A stretch of 64,000 bases of DNA from Bacteroides sp. GTDB taxonomy: Bacteria > Bacteroidota > Bacteroidia > Bacteroidales > Bacteroidaceae. Made by a program: the position numbers and the translations under genes. The first letter of the stretch is position 1. The number at the start of each line of letters is the position of its first letter. Below the pieces are notes generated by a model. It made no database searches. It saw nothing but the letters and a program-made list of their open reading frames with translations, and was not told the DNA's origin. Below, in pieces: positions 6,140-16,432 of this stretch. The stretch spans positions 111,828 to 175,827 of the forward strand of contig DXWV01000050.1 of NCBI GenBank assembly GCA_019416685.1, written 5' to 3'.

Positions 6140-8668
6140 ATGAAAAAGCAGTTTTGGTATTTTATATTTCTATTCTTATATGTTGTTTCGTTTCCGGTAC
6201 AAGGTAAAATAACACTTCCTTCTATTTTCTCAGACAACATGGTGTTGCAACAAAAAACTCAGGTAAATATCTGGGGAAAAGCCCGTCCGGGTGAACAGGT
6301 GACTGTTTCTCCTTCCTGGGATAAAAAAAATTATACGGTGCAGACATCTGCTGATGGACATTGGAAGCTACAGTTGAAAACTCCTGGTGTGATGGATAAT
6401 CAGACACTGATTGTGAAAGGAGAAAACACGATTACCATACGTAATATATTAATAGGTGAAGTATGGCTTTGTACGGGACAGTCGAATATGGAATTTCCGG
6501 TAGCACGTGATCCTAAAGTTAAATGGAAAACCGGGATGCTAAATGAAACGGAAGAAATGAAAGATGCCGATTATCCTTCTATCCGTCTTTTTCATGTGGA
6601 GCACCAACTTGCACCTGAGGACGAAAAAGAGGATTGTGTGGGGCAGTGGGTGATTTGTAATCCGGAGAATTTAAAAGATTTCTCGGCTGTTGGATTCACA
6701 TTCGGACGTAAACTTTATAAAGAATTGCATATACCAGTCGGGTTGATCCAGTCTACCTGGGGAGGTACACATGCTGAGTCATGGATGAAGATGGAGGTTA
6801 TGAAAAATAACCCATTGTATTCTGATGTTCTGGAAGATTTTGCCGTACAAAATGTGAAACGTGAAAAAGATAAATGTAAAGTACCGGCTACCTTGTGGAA
6901 TGGCATGATTGCTCCGATTCTGGGTTATACAATAAAGGGGAATATCTGGTATCAGGGAGAATCCAATTCCATTCGTTATGAAAAGTATCAGGAGGTATTT
7001 ACAAACCTTATTAATAGTTGGCGCAAGGAGTGGGGACAGGCCGATATGCCTTTCTATTTTGTGCAGATTGCTCCACATTATAAGCAACCTGCTGGCATTC
7101 GTGAAGCACAATTGAATACCTGGCAGAGTGGTTTACGTAATGTGGGTATGGCGGTAATTACAGATGCTGCTGATTCCACCGATATTCATCCGCGTAATAA
7201 GAAGGTGACAGGGGAACGTCTGGCAGCTTGGGCTTTGGCTAAACAATATGGTAAAAAGGGGGCTTATTCCGGTCCGCTTTATAAGAATATGAAAGTGAAA
7301 GAAGGAAAAGTTACTATTACTTTTGAGTATGCAGAAGGCGGATTACAGACTCCCGATGATGCTCCTGTAAAAGGTTTCTTTATTTCTGGTCCGGATGCTC
7401 GTTTTTATCCGGCAACGGCAATGATTCAGGGTAATAAGGTAGAACTCTATGCTCCTGAAGTGCCTCAACCTACAGCCGTGCGTTATGGCTATGGAAATTT
7501 TTTCCGTGTGAATCTTTATAATAAAGCCGGTTTCCCGGCCGTGCCTTTCCGTACGGATCATTTTGCTCCGGATACGTATGCCCGCTGGTTTGCTGATTCT
7601 GAGATGCGCCGGTTCCCGAAGGCTTATCAACTGGATCATGGAAAACGTTTGTTTTTTGGCTATGCACAAGGAGTAGGTTGTTGTGCAATGTTGAGGATGT
7701 GGAAGCACACAGGCGAGAAACACTATTTTGATTATGTAGAAGCATGGGCGGATTCACTGATAAACGAAACTGGACAAATCCATCTGTACGACATGGCTAC
7801 TTACAATATTGATTATATCAATTCGGGTAAAGTGTTATTTGATCTTTATCGTGAGACAGGTAAGGAAAAGTATAAAAAGGCAATGGATCTTTTAATAAAA
7901 CAGTTGAAAAATCATCCTCGTACACTGGAGGGTGCATATTGGCATAAATTGATTTATCAGCACCAAATATGGTTGGATGGTTTGTATATGGCTTCTCCTT
8001 TTCTGGCACAGTATGGGGCGGAGTTCAATCAACCGATGTGGATAGATGAGGCAGTGAAACAATTTACACTTTGTCACAAGCATACCTATGATACTAAAAC
8101 AGGTTTGTATCATCATGCTTGGGACGAAAGTAAAAGTCAGCGTTGGGCAGATCCGGAAACAGGACATTCACCTAACTTCTGGGGACGCAGTATCGGCTGG
8201 TGGTTTATGGCTTTGGTAGATGCTCTGGACTATATTCCGGAGAATCATCCCGGGCGTGCCGATATGATAAGCTGGATACAAGGGCTTGCCGCTACACTTC
8301 CTAAATACCAGGATAAAGCAGGCTTATGGTACCAGGTGATTGATCAGCCGAAGCGTGAAGGCAATTTCCCGGAAGCGTCTGTTACTTCACAGTGTATGTA
8401 TGCTTATGCAAAAGCAGTAAATAAAGGGTATATTGATGTGAAATACAGAGAGGTAGCGGAGAAAGCTTTTAAGGGATTGAAAGACAAACTGCTTATTGAG
8501 AATCCTGATGGTACACTTACGTTGACGCGTTGTTGTCAGGTAGGTGGTCTGGGAGGACATCCGTACCGGGATGGTAGTTTTGAATATTATATCGGTGAGA
8601 AAATGCGTGATAACGATGCCAAAGCTACGGGGCCTTTTATTATGGGATGTATTGAACTGGGAGAGTAG
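6140..8668 (+). CDS. Fused carbohydrate acetylesterase and GH105 unsaturated rhamnogalacturonyl hydrolase
   Basis: The 842-residue protein starts at MKKQFWYFIF with a signal peptide; the upstream ATG at 6077 would put 21 unrelated residues before it. Residues about 20-470 form a SGNH/sialate-O-acetylesterase-like domain: GQSNM with the nucleophile Ser near 115, WYQGESN near 275 and a DIHP catalytic His near 350. Residues about 478-842 form a GH105 (alpha/alpha)6 barrel (YARWFADSEMRRFP; YQHQIWLDGLYMASPF with the likely catalytic Asp near 612; WGRSIGWW). GH105 enzymes remove the 4,5-unsaturated uronic acid left by pectin lyases. The fused esterase would strip acetyl groups from the same oligosaccharides, probably in the periplasm. 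It leads the rhamnogalacturonan block and precedes the GH106 gene. Confidence 0.88.
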   Translation: MKKQFWYFIFLFLYVVSFPVQGKITLPSIFSDNMVLQQKTQVNIWGKARPGEQVTVSPSWDKKNYTVQTSADGHWKLQLKTPGVMDNQTLIVKGENTITIRNILIGEVWLCTGQSNMEFPVARDPKVKWKTGMLNETEEMKDADYPSIRLFHVEHQLAPEDEKEDCVGQWVICNPENLKDFSAVGFTFGRKLYKELHIPVGLIQSTWGGTHAESWMKMEVMKNNPLYSDVLEDFAVQNVKREKDKCKVPATLWNGMIAPILGYTIKGNIWYQGESNSIRYEKYQEVFTNLINSWRKEWGQADMPFYFVQIAPHYKQPAGIREAQLNTWQSGLRNVGMAVITDAADSTDIHPRNKKVTGERLAAWALAKQYGKKGAYSGPLYKNMKVKEGKVTITFEYAEGGLQTPDDAPVKGFFISGPDARFYPATAMIQGNKVELYAPEVPQPTAVRYGYGNFFRVNLYNKAGFPAVPFRTDHFAPDTYARWFADSEMRRFPKAYQLDHGKRLFFGYAQGVGCCAMLRMWKHTGEKHYFDYVEAWADSLINETGQIHLYDMATYNIDYINSGKVLFDLYRETGKEKYKKAMDLLIKQLKNHPRTLEGAYWHKLIYQHQIWLDGLYMASPFLAQYGAEFNQPMWIDEAVKQFTLCHKHTYDTKTGLYHHAWDESKSQRWADPETGHSPNFWGRSIGWWFMALVDALDYIPENHPGRADMISWIQGLAATLPKYQDKAGLWYQVIDQPKREGNFPEASVTSQCMYAYAKAVNKGYIDVKYREVAEKAFKGLKDKLLIENPDGTLTLTRCCQVGGLGGHPYRDGSFEYYIGEKMRDNDAKATGPFIMGCIELGE

Positions 8669-8755
8669 GTGATAAAAATAAGATGAGTACTGATTTAAAA
8701 TTAGTATAAATAATACCCCGCTAAATAATCATTTAATTGTGATGTATTACTTAGG

Positions 8756-11509
8756 ATGATGGATAAAAGAATAAGAATAGTGTTACTGGCTTGGTTATTG
8801 TGTCCTTTTGCAGCGGCACAAACAATAAGCTGGCCGGAGATAACCACTGAATCGAAGCCTGCTGCCCGTTGGTGGTGGATGGGAAGTGCCGTAGATAAGA
8901 AAAATCTGGCTCATAACCTAAATGCTTATGCAAAGGCAGGAATGGGGACGATGGAAATTACCCCTATCTATGGGGTGAAAGGAAATGATGCAAATGATAT
9001 TCCGTTCCTTTCTCTTCATTGGATGGAGATGTTGCAATATACTGAGAGCGAGGCATCTCGTCTGGATATGCAGATTGATATGAATACCGGTACCGGATGG
9101 CCTTTCGGAGGTCCGGAGGTGGATATAGAAGATGCTGCCTGCAAACTTTTCGTATCGGAATATACATTGCAGGGGGGCGAATTACTGAAAGAAAAAATAG
9201 AAGTTGCTGACGAAAAACAACGACCATATGCTGAGTTAAGTCGTCTGATGGCCTTTTCGGATAAAGGGAAATGTATAAACCTGACGGCTAAGGTAAATAA
9301 TGGTATTTTGCAATGGAAAGCTCCTAAAGGAAACTGGAGGTTGATAGCTGCTTTTTGCGGGAAAACATTTCAGAAAGTAAAGCGCGCTGCTCCAGGAGGG
9401 GAAGGATATGTGATGGATCATTTGTCTGGTCGTGCCGTGAGGAATTATCTGAATCGTTTTGAACGTGCTTTTGATGCATCGGGCGCATCTTATCCGCATA
9501 ACTTTTTTAATGATTCTTATGAGGTATATAAGGCAGATTGGACTGAAAGCCTTTTTGAAGAATTTGCTATTCGCCGGGGATATAAACTGGAGGAGTATCT
9601 TCCGGAGTTTTTGTCGGATAAACGTACGGACATGGTTTCCCGGATTATTTCTGACTATCGGGAGACGATTGCCGAATTACTTTTAGAAAACTTTACCCAT
9701 CAATGGACAGAATGGGCGCATTCGCATGGTTCCAAAACCCGTAATCAGGCACACGGTTCACCTGGTAACCTGATAGATTTGTATGCCACCGTAGATGTTC
9801 CCGAATGTGAGGGCTTCGGTATTTCTGATTTTGAAATTCGTGGTTTACGCCGGGATTCACTGACCCGTCCTAACGATTCGGACTTGTCAATGTTGAAATA
9901 TGCTTCTTCGGCCGCTCATATTGCCGGTAAACCATTTACTTCATCTGAAACATTCACTTGGCTGACGGAACATTTTCGTACGTCACTTTCTCAGTGTAAG
10001 CCGGATATCGATCTGATGTTTATTTCAGGGGTAAATCATACATATTTTCATGGAATCACTTACTCGCCCGTTGAGGCTGCATGGCCGGGATGGAAGTTCT
10101 ATGCTTCCGTTGATATGAGTCCTACAAATAGTATCTGGCGGGATGCACCGGCATTTTTTGATTATATTACCCGTTGTCAAAGTTTTCTGCAAATGGGGAA
10201 ACCCGATAATGATTTTCTGATGTATCTGCCTGTATATGATATGTGGCAGGAACAGGACGGACGTCTATTAATGTTTGATATTCATAAAATGGCAAAGCGT
10301 GCGCCTCGTTTTATCGACGCAGTTCACCGTATTTACAATGCAGGTTACGATTTGGATTATATTTCTGATAACTTTATACGCAGTCTTACCTGTACGGAAG
10401 GGAAGTTGGTTACATCAGGAGGAACGACTTATCAGGCTTTGCTCATTCCCGGTGCAAAACTGATGCCGGATGATGTACTTGCCAAACTATTCCGTCTGGC
10501 GGATGAGGGGGCTACTATTGTATTTCTGGAGCAATATCCGGAAGATGTTCCCGGATATGCCCGGTTGAATGAGCGTCGTGCTACTTTTCGGAAATTGATG
10601 GCACAAAAAGATAAATTGCGCAAAGGGCGTATTCTGTTTGGAACGGATTATGACCGTACGCTGGCAGAGACAGGGGTACAACCTGAAGCGATGAAAACAG
10701 CCTATGGATTGAGTTGTATCCGGCGTGCAAATAAGGATGGACATCACTACTTTATTTCTGCCTTGAAAGGAGAAGATACTGAAGGGTGGATACCTTTGGG
10801 GGTGCAGGCTGTATCTGCTATGATTTATAATCCTTTGAATGGAGAAAGTGGAAAGGCGCTTTTACGTCAGAAGAATGGACGTACGGAGGTGTATTTACAG
10901 ATAGCGTCCGGGGAATCAATCCTGCTGAAAACGTTTACGAATGCTGATATATTAGCTCCTGCATGGGAATATTACGAGTCAAAAGCCGATGGATTGGTTT
11001 TGACGGGTAAATGGGGCTTTCGCTTCGTAGAAAGTATTCCGGTTGTTCCGGCTACTCCTGATTCGGTAACGTTGGGCTCATGGACTGAACTCCAGGTGGC
11101 AGAAATAAAAAACACAATGGGAACAGCCTCTTATTCATTCAAATTTAACCTGAACGATCTTTCCATTCCTGAATGGAGGCTCGATTTGGGTGATGTACGT
11201 GAGAGTGCCCGTATTCGTATTAATGGAGAGGAAGTTGCCACATTGTGGTCGGTCCCTTATCGTTGCCTGGTAGGTAAGTACCTTCGTTCGGGCGAAAATA
11301 TCCTGGAGGTAGAAGTGACTAACTTACCTGCCAATCGCATTGCGGATATGGATAGGAGAGAAATCCCCTGGCGTATTTTTAAAGATGCTAATATTGTAAG
11401 TCTGGATTATAAAAAAAACGGATATGGGGGATGGGAACCTATGTCAAGTGGATTGATTGGTCCGGTGAAAGTAATTCCAATGAAGAAAGGAGCTTTATAT
11501 TATGAATAA
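8756..11509 (+). CDS. GH106 alpha-L-rhamnosidase
   Basis: The 917-residue protein has a signal peptide ending PFAAAQ. Just after it comes the GH106 signature ARWWWMGSAVDKKNLAHNL, with AKAGMGTMEITPIYG next. The C-terminal part holds a galactose-binding-like beta domain (SWRLDLGDVRESARIRINGE, ATLWSVPYRCLVG). GH106 enzymes release terminal L-rhamnose, here presumably from rhamnogalacturonan I oligosaccharides after the unsaturated uronate has been removed by GH105. It overlaps the following PL11 gene by 8 bp, so the two are translated from one transcript. MMDK gives two possible start codons one residue apart. The product is probably periplasmic because it has no lipobox. Confidence 0.88.
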   Translation: MMDKRIRIVLLAWLLCPFAAAQTISWPEITTESKPAARWWWMGSAVDKKNLAHNLNAYAKAGMGTMEITPIYGVKGNDANDIPFLSLHWMEMLQYTESEASRLDMQIDMNTGTGWPFGGPEVDIEDAACKLFVSEYTLQGGELLKEKIEVADEKQRPYAELSRLMAFSDKGKCINLTAKVNNGILQWKAPKGNWRLIAAFCGKTFQKVKRAAPGGEGYVMDHLSGRAVRNYLNRFERAFDASGASYPHNFFNDSYEVYKADWTESLFEEFAIRRGYKLEEYLPEFLSDKRTDMVSRIISDYRETIAELLLENFTHQWTEWAHSHGSKTRNQAHGSPGNLIDLYATVDVPECEGFGISDFEIRGLRRDSLTRPNDSDLSMLKYASSAAHIAGKPFTSSETFTWLTEHFRTSLSQCKPDIDLMFISGVNHTYFHGITYSPVEAAWPGWKFYASVDMSPTNSIWRDAPAFFDYITRCQSFLQMGKPDNDFLMYLPVYDMWQEQDGRLLMFDIHKMAKRAPRFIDAVHRIYNAGYDLDYISDNFIRSLTCTEGKLVTSGGTTYQALLIPGAKLMPDDVLAKLFRLADEGATIVFLEQYPEDVPGYARLNERRATFRKLMAQKDKLRKGRILFGTDYDRTLAETGVQPEAMKTAYGLSCIRRANKDGHHYFISALKGEDTEGWIPLGVQAVSAMIYNPLNGESGKALLRQKNGRTEVYLQIASGESILLKTFTNADILAPAWEYYESKADGLVLTGKWGFRFVESIPVVPATPDSVTLGSWTELQVAEIKNTMGTASYSFKFNLNDLSIPEWRLDLGDVRESARIRINGEEVATLWSVPYRCLVGKYLRSGENILEVEVTNLPANRIADMDRREIPWRIFKDANIVSLDYKKNGYGGWEPMSSGLIGPVKVIPMKKGALYYE

Positions 11510-13334
11510 ATATTTTGCTTTTATATTTTTCTTGTCTGCTGTAGTTGCTGTTTATGCACAGGATCCTCGCGAGCGGCAATATATGTATGAGATACTTGAT
11601 CCGCGGCATGAGCCCAAACCACTGGTTGAGGGCTTTGCTAAGGAACGCGTTACAGAACATTTGAATCGTGGACTTTATGCCGCTCCTTCCCAAGATGGGA
11701 AAGGGGTTTACCTTAGTTGGCGGCTATTGAATACAGATACTCCTGCTACCGCCTTTCATGTTTATCGGGAAGTAAATGGTAAGAAGCGCTGTCTTACTAA
11801 TAAACCTGTAATACAAACCTGCGACTTTATTGATAATTCTCCTGTACAGGAGAAGGCGGTTTATTGGGTAGTCCCCGTGGCAAAAGGGCTTACACCTGTT
11901 GCATCCGAAAGAGTAGAGGTTGAAGCCGGGAAATGTACTAATTATACTTCTATACGGCTGAAAGATAATGCCAAGGCAGGTAAAATTGCTTTAGCCGATT
12001 TGAATGGCGATGGCGCTTATGATTACATTATCCGTACACCGGAAACCAATGTAGATCCGGGTATGCCGGGAGATACTACCGGAAAAACGTATAAGATATC
12101 TGCGTATCTGAGTGATGGTACTTGGCTTTGGACCTATGATATGGGTCCTGGTATTGAGCCTGGTATTTGGTACTCTCCTTTTATTGTTTATGATTTCAAT
12201 GGGGATGGTAAAGCAGAGATTGCTATAAAAACGGCCGGTTCTGATTTTGTGAAAAATGAAAAAGGACGTGTTTGTGGTGGTAGTGAATATCTGTCTGTGC
12301 TGGACGGAATGACCGGTAAGGAGATTGATCGTGTAGACTGGCCCGAGCGAAATGATCGTTATGGCAATCTGATCCGACAGAACCGCAATCAGATGGGAGT
12401 GGCTTATCTGGATGGGAAAACACCTTGTATACTCGCTGCCCGTGGTACTTATAAGTTGATGGTGGTAGACGCCTGGCAATTAAAAGAAGGCAAGCTACAA
12501 CGTATGTGGCGTTGGGATGGAGATGAAGAAAATCCGGTTGTGCGTAGTATGGGAGCTCATAGTATGGTGACGGGAGATGTAGACGGTGATGGGCGTGATG
12601 AGATACTGCTGGGTTCTTGTATGCTTGATGATAATGGGACTTTACTCTGGTCATCGGGATTAGGACATAGCGATAAGGCTTATTTGTGTAAATTACATCC
12701 GGATATGGAAGGATTACAGGTATTCATGGTGAGTGAACCCAAAAAAGAAGATGGACGTGGGGTATCTGTTGTGAATGCTCGTACCGGAGAATTAATATGG
12801 GACATTGGGCATACAACTTATCACGTAGGTGATGGTATGGTAACCGATTTTGATCCGGAATATACTGGCTTAGAGTGCTTTGCCAGTGAAGATCGCAAAG
12901 GAGGGAGTACTGATAAGTATTTGTTGACTTCAGACGGAAAGAAACTGAATGCGACCCGTGAAGAGGTTCCGGGCTGTCGTAATTGGATCTGGTGGGATGC
13001 CGATCTGCTTCGTGAAACCTTTCGTGGCGATGATAATCGTTGGGGAGCAGGCTCTTCTTCCAATGGTAAGAAACAGAGTATCTGGAAGTGGAAAGGTGAA
13101 GACCTGACCAAAGGTATTGAGGGAGATATTCTGATGATGGCTGATATGGAAGGAGATTGGCGTGAAGAGTTAATTACTGCACTTCCGGGGGAGTTACGCA
13201 TTTACCATACTGTTATTCCGGCAAAGGACCGTCGTATTACGCTTATGCAGGATCCACTCTATCGTAGCTATGTGGCTCATCGCAGTATGGGTTATCCGCA
13301 GGCACCAGTACCATCTTATTATCTTGGAGAATAA
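11502..13334 (+). CDS. PL11 rhamnogalacturonan lyase (short form)
   Basis: The 610-residue product has a signal peptide ending VYAQ. The body has the PL11 order: an N-terminal FnIII-like region (YLSWRLLNTDTPATAFHVYR), then repeated calcium-binding blades such as ALADLNGDGAYDYIIRTP, VYDFNGDGKAEIAIKTAG and TGDVDGDGRDEILLGSC, then MADMEGDWREELITALPG near the end. PL11 enzymes cleave the Rha-GalA backbone by beta-elimination. The size matches single-domain PL11 enzymes, in contrast to the larger copy at 43313-46393. It overlaps the GH106 gene by 8 bp. The lack of a lipobox suggests the periplasm. An exo-acting role on imported oligosaccharides is inference. Confidence 0.88.
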   Translation: MNKYFAFIFFLSAVVAVYAQDPRERQYMYEILDPRHEPKPLVEGFAKERVTEHLNRGLYAAPSQDGKGVYLSWRLLNTDTPATAFHVYREVNGKKRCLTNKPVIQTCDFIDNSPVQEKAVYWVVPVAKGLTPVASERVEVEAGKCTNYTSIRLKDNAKAGKIALADLNGDGAYDYIIRTPETNVDPGMPGDTTGKTYKISAYLSDGTWLWTYDMGPGIEPGIWYSPFIVYDFNGDGKAEIAIKTAGSDFVKNEKGRVCGGSEYLSVLDGMTGKEIDRVDWPERNDRYGNLIRQNRNQMGVAYLDGKTPCILAARGTYKLMVVDAWQLKEGKLQRMWRWDGDEENPVVRSMGAHSMVTGDVDGDGRDEILLGSCMLDDNGTLLWSSGLGHSDKAYLCKLHPDMEGLQVFMVSEPKKEDGRGVSVVNARTGELIWDIGHTTYHVGDGMVTDFDPEYTGLECFASEDRKGGSTDKYLLTSDGKKLNATREEVPGCRNWIWWDADLLRETFRGDDNRWGAGSSSNGKKQSIWKWKGEDLTKGIEGDILMMADMEGDWREELITALPGELRIYHTVIPAKDRRITLMQDPLYRSYVAHRSMGYPQAPVPSYYLGE

Positions 13335-13365
13335 AAGTTTTGTTATATAATAAAAATACTACCGA

Positions 13366-14895
13366 ATGAAGCGAATTTCAATTGTATTGTTTCTTTGTGT
13401 ATGGGTGGCTTTGCCGCTTTTGGCACAGACCTATAAGTATAAAGAAATTTATAAAGATCTCCCTTTTGCTATGCCTGAAGTGAAAGCACCCCAGTTTCCT
13501 GACCGCAAGGTTTCTTTGAAGGACTTTGGTGCTGTTGGTAATGGAGTGGACCTCTGTACGGAAGCATTTGCCAAAGCGATAGATGTACTTTCTGCCAAAG
13601 GAGGTGGACATCTGATAGTACCTGCCGGCATTTGGCTGACCGGACCTATTGTTCTGAAAAGCAATATTAATCTTCATATTGAGAAAGGGGCTGTGATTCT
13701 TTTCTCTCCGGATGTTGAACTTTATCCGTTGGTAGAAACGGTATTTGAAGGATTAGACACCCGCCGTTGTCAGTCACCTGTTTCGGGACGTAATCTGACT
13801 AATGTAGCTATTACCGGACAAGGAGCAATAGATGGAAACGGTCATTACTGGCGTCCTTTGAAACGTGAGAAAGTGACAGAAAGTGTCTGGAAACAAACCA
13901 TTGCACGGGGTGGAGTTTATAAACGCCCTACTTATTGGTTCCCATATCCGCAAACGCTTAAAGGAGATACTATCAGCAATATGAATGTACCTCAGAATTT
14001 AAAGACAGAGGAAGATTGGCAGAGCGTACGTCATTTTCTACGTCCGGTGATGGTAAGTCTGATAGAGTGTAAAAATGTCTGGCTTCAGGGGGTGATCTTT
14101 CAGAATTCTCCGGCATGGAACCTACACCCGTTGATGTGTGAGAATGTTTTGGTAGAGGATATACAAGTACGTAACCCGAGTTATGCTCAGAATGGTGATG
14201 GACTTGACTTGGAATCCTGTAAGAATGTACTGATTGTGAATTCTACATTTGATGTAGGAGACGATGGTATCTGTTTGAAAAGTGGAAAAGATGAAGACGG
14301 GCGTCGTCGTGCCCGTCCTTGTGAAAATGTTGTAGTAGATGGTTGTACAGTATTTAAAGGGCATGGCGGTTTTGTTGTGGGCAGTGAGATGAGTGGTGGA
14401 GTACGTAATGTTTCTGTTAGTAACTGTCAGTTTCTGGGGACAGATGTCGGACTACGTTTCAAAAGTAAGCGGGGACGCGGAGGAGTTGTTGAGAATATCT
14501 GGATACGTAACGTTTCTATGATGGATATCCCGACGGAACCTGTGACTTTCAATCTTTACTATGGAGGTAAGTCTGCTGTTGAAGTGTTGGAGAGTGGTGA
14601 GAAAGTTCCTGCTAAAGTTGATCCGTTGCCGGTAGATGATACTACTCCTTGTTTCCGTAATATTCATATTTCGAATCTGGTATGTTCCAATGCGCGTCGG
14701 GCGCTGTTTTTTAATGGTATACCGGAAATGCCTATTGATGGTATAACGCTTGATAATCTGGATATTACTTCTCAGATCGGAGCTGAATTTATCTATAGTC
14801 GCAATATTACTTTGAAGAATGTGACAATACATAATAAAGAAGGCGAAAAGGTTATTACCCGCTTTTGCAAAGGAGTGAGTCAAATTGTCAAATAA
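13366..14895 (+). CDS. GH28 polygalacturonase/rhamnogalacturonan hydrolase family protein (1)
   Basis: The 509-residue protein has a signal peptide ending PLLAQ and the N-terminal pectate-lyase-3-like strand VSLKDFGAVGNGVDLCTEAF. The right-handed beta-helix carries the GH28 motifs NGDGLDLESC (Asp near 278), VGDDGICLKSG (Asp-Asp near 299), GHGGFVVGSEMSGG (His near 332) and LRFKSKRGRGG. The catalytic set is complete, so the enzyme should be an active inverting hydrolase on galacturonic acid linkages in pectin or rhamnogalacturonan. It lies 31 bp downstream of the PL11 gene and ends just before an intrinsic terminator, so it may close the first transcription unit. Confidence 0.9.
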   Translation: MKRISIVLFLCVWVALPLLAQTYKYKEIYKDLPFAMPEVKAPQFPDRKVSLKDFGAVGNGVDLCTEAFAKAIDVLSAKGGGHLIVPAGIWLTGPIVLKSNINLHIEKGAVILFSPDVELYPLVETVFEGLDTRRCQSPVSGRNLTNVAITGQGAIDGNGHYWRPLKREKVTESVWKQTIARGGVYKRPTYWFPYPQTLKGDTISNMNVPQNLKTEEDWQSVRHFLRPVMVSLIECKNVWLQGVIFQNSPAWNLHPLMCENVLVEDIQVRNPSYAQNGDGLDLESCKNVLIVNSTFDVGDDGICLKSGKDEDGRRRARPCENVVVDGCTVFKGHGGFVVGSEMSGGVRNVSVSNCQFLGTDVGLRFKSKRGRGGVVENIWIRNVSMMDIPTEPVTFNLYYGGKSAVEVLESGEKVPAKVDPLPVDDTTPCFRNIHISNLVCSNARRALFFNGIPEMPIDGITLDNLDITSQIGAEFIYSRNITLKNVTIHNKEGEKVITRFCKGVSQIVK

Positions 14896-14924
14896 GACAC
14901 CCTTTGTATCAAAACGTGTAGCGC

Positions 14925-14950
14925 AAATAGGGGAGGAATCCCCTATTTTT
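14925..14950 (+). terminator. Intrinsic terminator between the two GH28 genes
   Basis: A perfect 9-bp stem (AAATAGGGG paired with CCCCTATTT) with a 6-base loop is followed by a T run. It lies 30 bases after the stop of the first GH28 gene and about 40 bases before the next ATG, inside what otherwise looks like one operon. Confidence 0.8.
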
Positions 14951-14991
14951 GTATCATTAAAAGTATTACTCACAATAATTGAATGTATGCC

Positions 14992-16416
14992 ATGAAGAAC
15001 CTGACTTGCCTGATAGGAATATTCCTGTCTGTTATAAGTTTCACCGTTACAGCACAAACTGCCAATATCCCCGATTTTCCTTGGATGAAGGAGGTTGGCG
15101 CTAAGACTTTTCCTGTACAACAAACCGTTTATAATGTGGCCGATTACGGTGCTAAAGGAGATGCATTGGAAATGAATACTGCCGCTATTCAGAAAGCTAT
15201 TGATGCCGCTGAGCAGGCAGGGGGAGGTATTGTTACTTTCAGTCCGGGAATTTATCTGACCGGTGCTCTTTTTGTAGGTAATAATGTTAATTTTAATATT
15301 CCCAAAGGAACTACACTTATCGGTTCGCAGGACATAAATGATTATAAGAAAATAGATACACGTGTGGCTGGTGTAGAAATGAACTGGCCTTCAGCATTGG
15401 TTAATATAATAGGTAAGAAGAATGCTGCGATTTCCGGTAATGGGGTCATCAATGGTCGCGGCAAAGTTTTCTGGGATAAGTATCGTTCGATGCGGAAAGA
15501 ATATGATCCGAAAGGGTTACGCTGGATTGTTGACTATGATTGTGAACGTCCGCGAGGTATTCTTATTGCTGAATGTGAGAATGTAACAGTAGAAAACATA
15601 GTGCTTTACCAGCCGGGTTTCTGGAGTTTACATATTTTATATAGTAAGTATGTTACTGTTGATGGAATTATTATTAGTAATAATATTGAAGGTCGTGGTC
15701 CCAGTACAGATGGTATAGATATCGATTCTTCTGAATATATATTGGTACAAAACTCGAATATCAACTGTAATGATGATAATTTTTGTCTGAAAGCAGGTCG
15801 TGACAGTGATGGTCTCCGGGTGAATCGTCCTTGCCGTTACATAGTAATTCGTGATTGCATTGCCGGACATGGGGACGGATTATTTACTTGTGGCAGTGAA
15901 ACTTCGGGGGGGATCAGCAACATTGTGGCTTATAATATGAAAGGTATGGGTACAAAATACGGATTACGTTTCAAGAGTACTTGCCAGCGTGGTGGTATAA
16001 TAGAGAATATCTATCTCTGTAACATTGAAATGATTGGAGTACGTGATCCGTTTGTAGTTGATCAGAACTGGCATCCGGCTTATAGTACTTCAAAACTACC
16101 TGAAGGGTACGATGAAAGAAGTGTTCCGGCACACTGGATTAAGATGTTGACTCCGGTAGATCCCAAACAAGGAACTCCCAAATTCCGTAATGTACATTTT
16201 ATGAATGTAACTGCTACCAACGCACAAACTTGTATCAAGGTATCCGGTATAGAGAACAGCACAATTGACGGATTTGATTTTGATAATGTACATTTCAGTG
16301 GAGAGAATGCAGGAACCATTTCATGGGCAAAAGACTGGAAGGTGAATAACTTCTCTGTAAATGCCAAAAATAAATTGAAACTTGAACACAACAAGAATGT
16401 AGATATCACAAAATAA
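14992..16416 (+). CDS. GH28 family glycoside hydrolase (2)
   Basis: The protein starts best at MKNLTCLIGIF (14992), giving 474 residues with a signal peptide ending VTAQ; the upstream MYA start adds three residues without a better signal. GH28 motifs are present: STDGIDIDSS, CNDDNFCLKAG, GHGDGLFTCGSETSGG and LRFKSTCQRGG. It is only moderately similar to the first GH28 protein and lacks that protein's insert around GHYWRPLKREK, so the two probably have different linkage or length preference. It lies 16 bp before rhaB, tying the rhamnose catabolic genes to a pectin-degrading enzyme in one transcript. Confidence 0.88.
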   Translation: MKNLTCLIGIFLSVISFTVTAQTANIPDFPWMKEVGAKTFPVQQTVYNVADYGAKGDALEMNTAAIQKAIDAAEQAGGGIVTFSPGIYLTGALFVGNNVNFNIPKGTTLIGSQDINDYKKIDTRVAGVEMNWPSALVNIIGKKNAAISGNGVINGRGKVFWDKYRSMRKEYDPKGLRWIVDYDCERPRGILIAECENVTVENIVLYQPGFWSLHILYSKYVTVDGIIISNNIEGRGPSTDGIDIDSSEYILVQNSNINCNDDNFCLKAGRDSDGLRVNRPCRYIVIRDCIAGHGDGLFTCGSETSGGISNIVAYNMKGMGTKYGLRFKSTCQRGGIIENIYLCNIEMIGVRDPFVVDQNWHPAYSTSKLPEGYDERSVPAHWIKMLTPVDPKQGTPKFRNVHFMNVTATNAQTCIKVSGIENSTIDGFDFDNVHFSGENAGTISWAKDWKVNNFSVNAKNKLKLEHNKNVDITK

Positions 16417-16432
16417 ATACGTAATTACAGAC

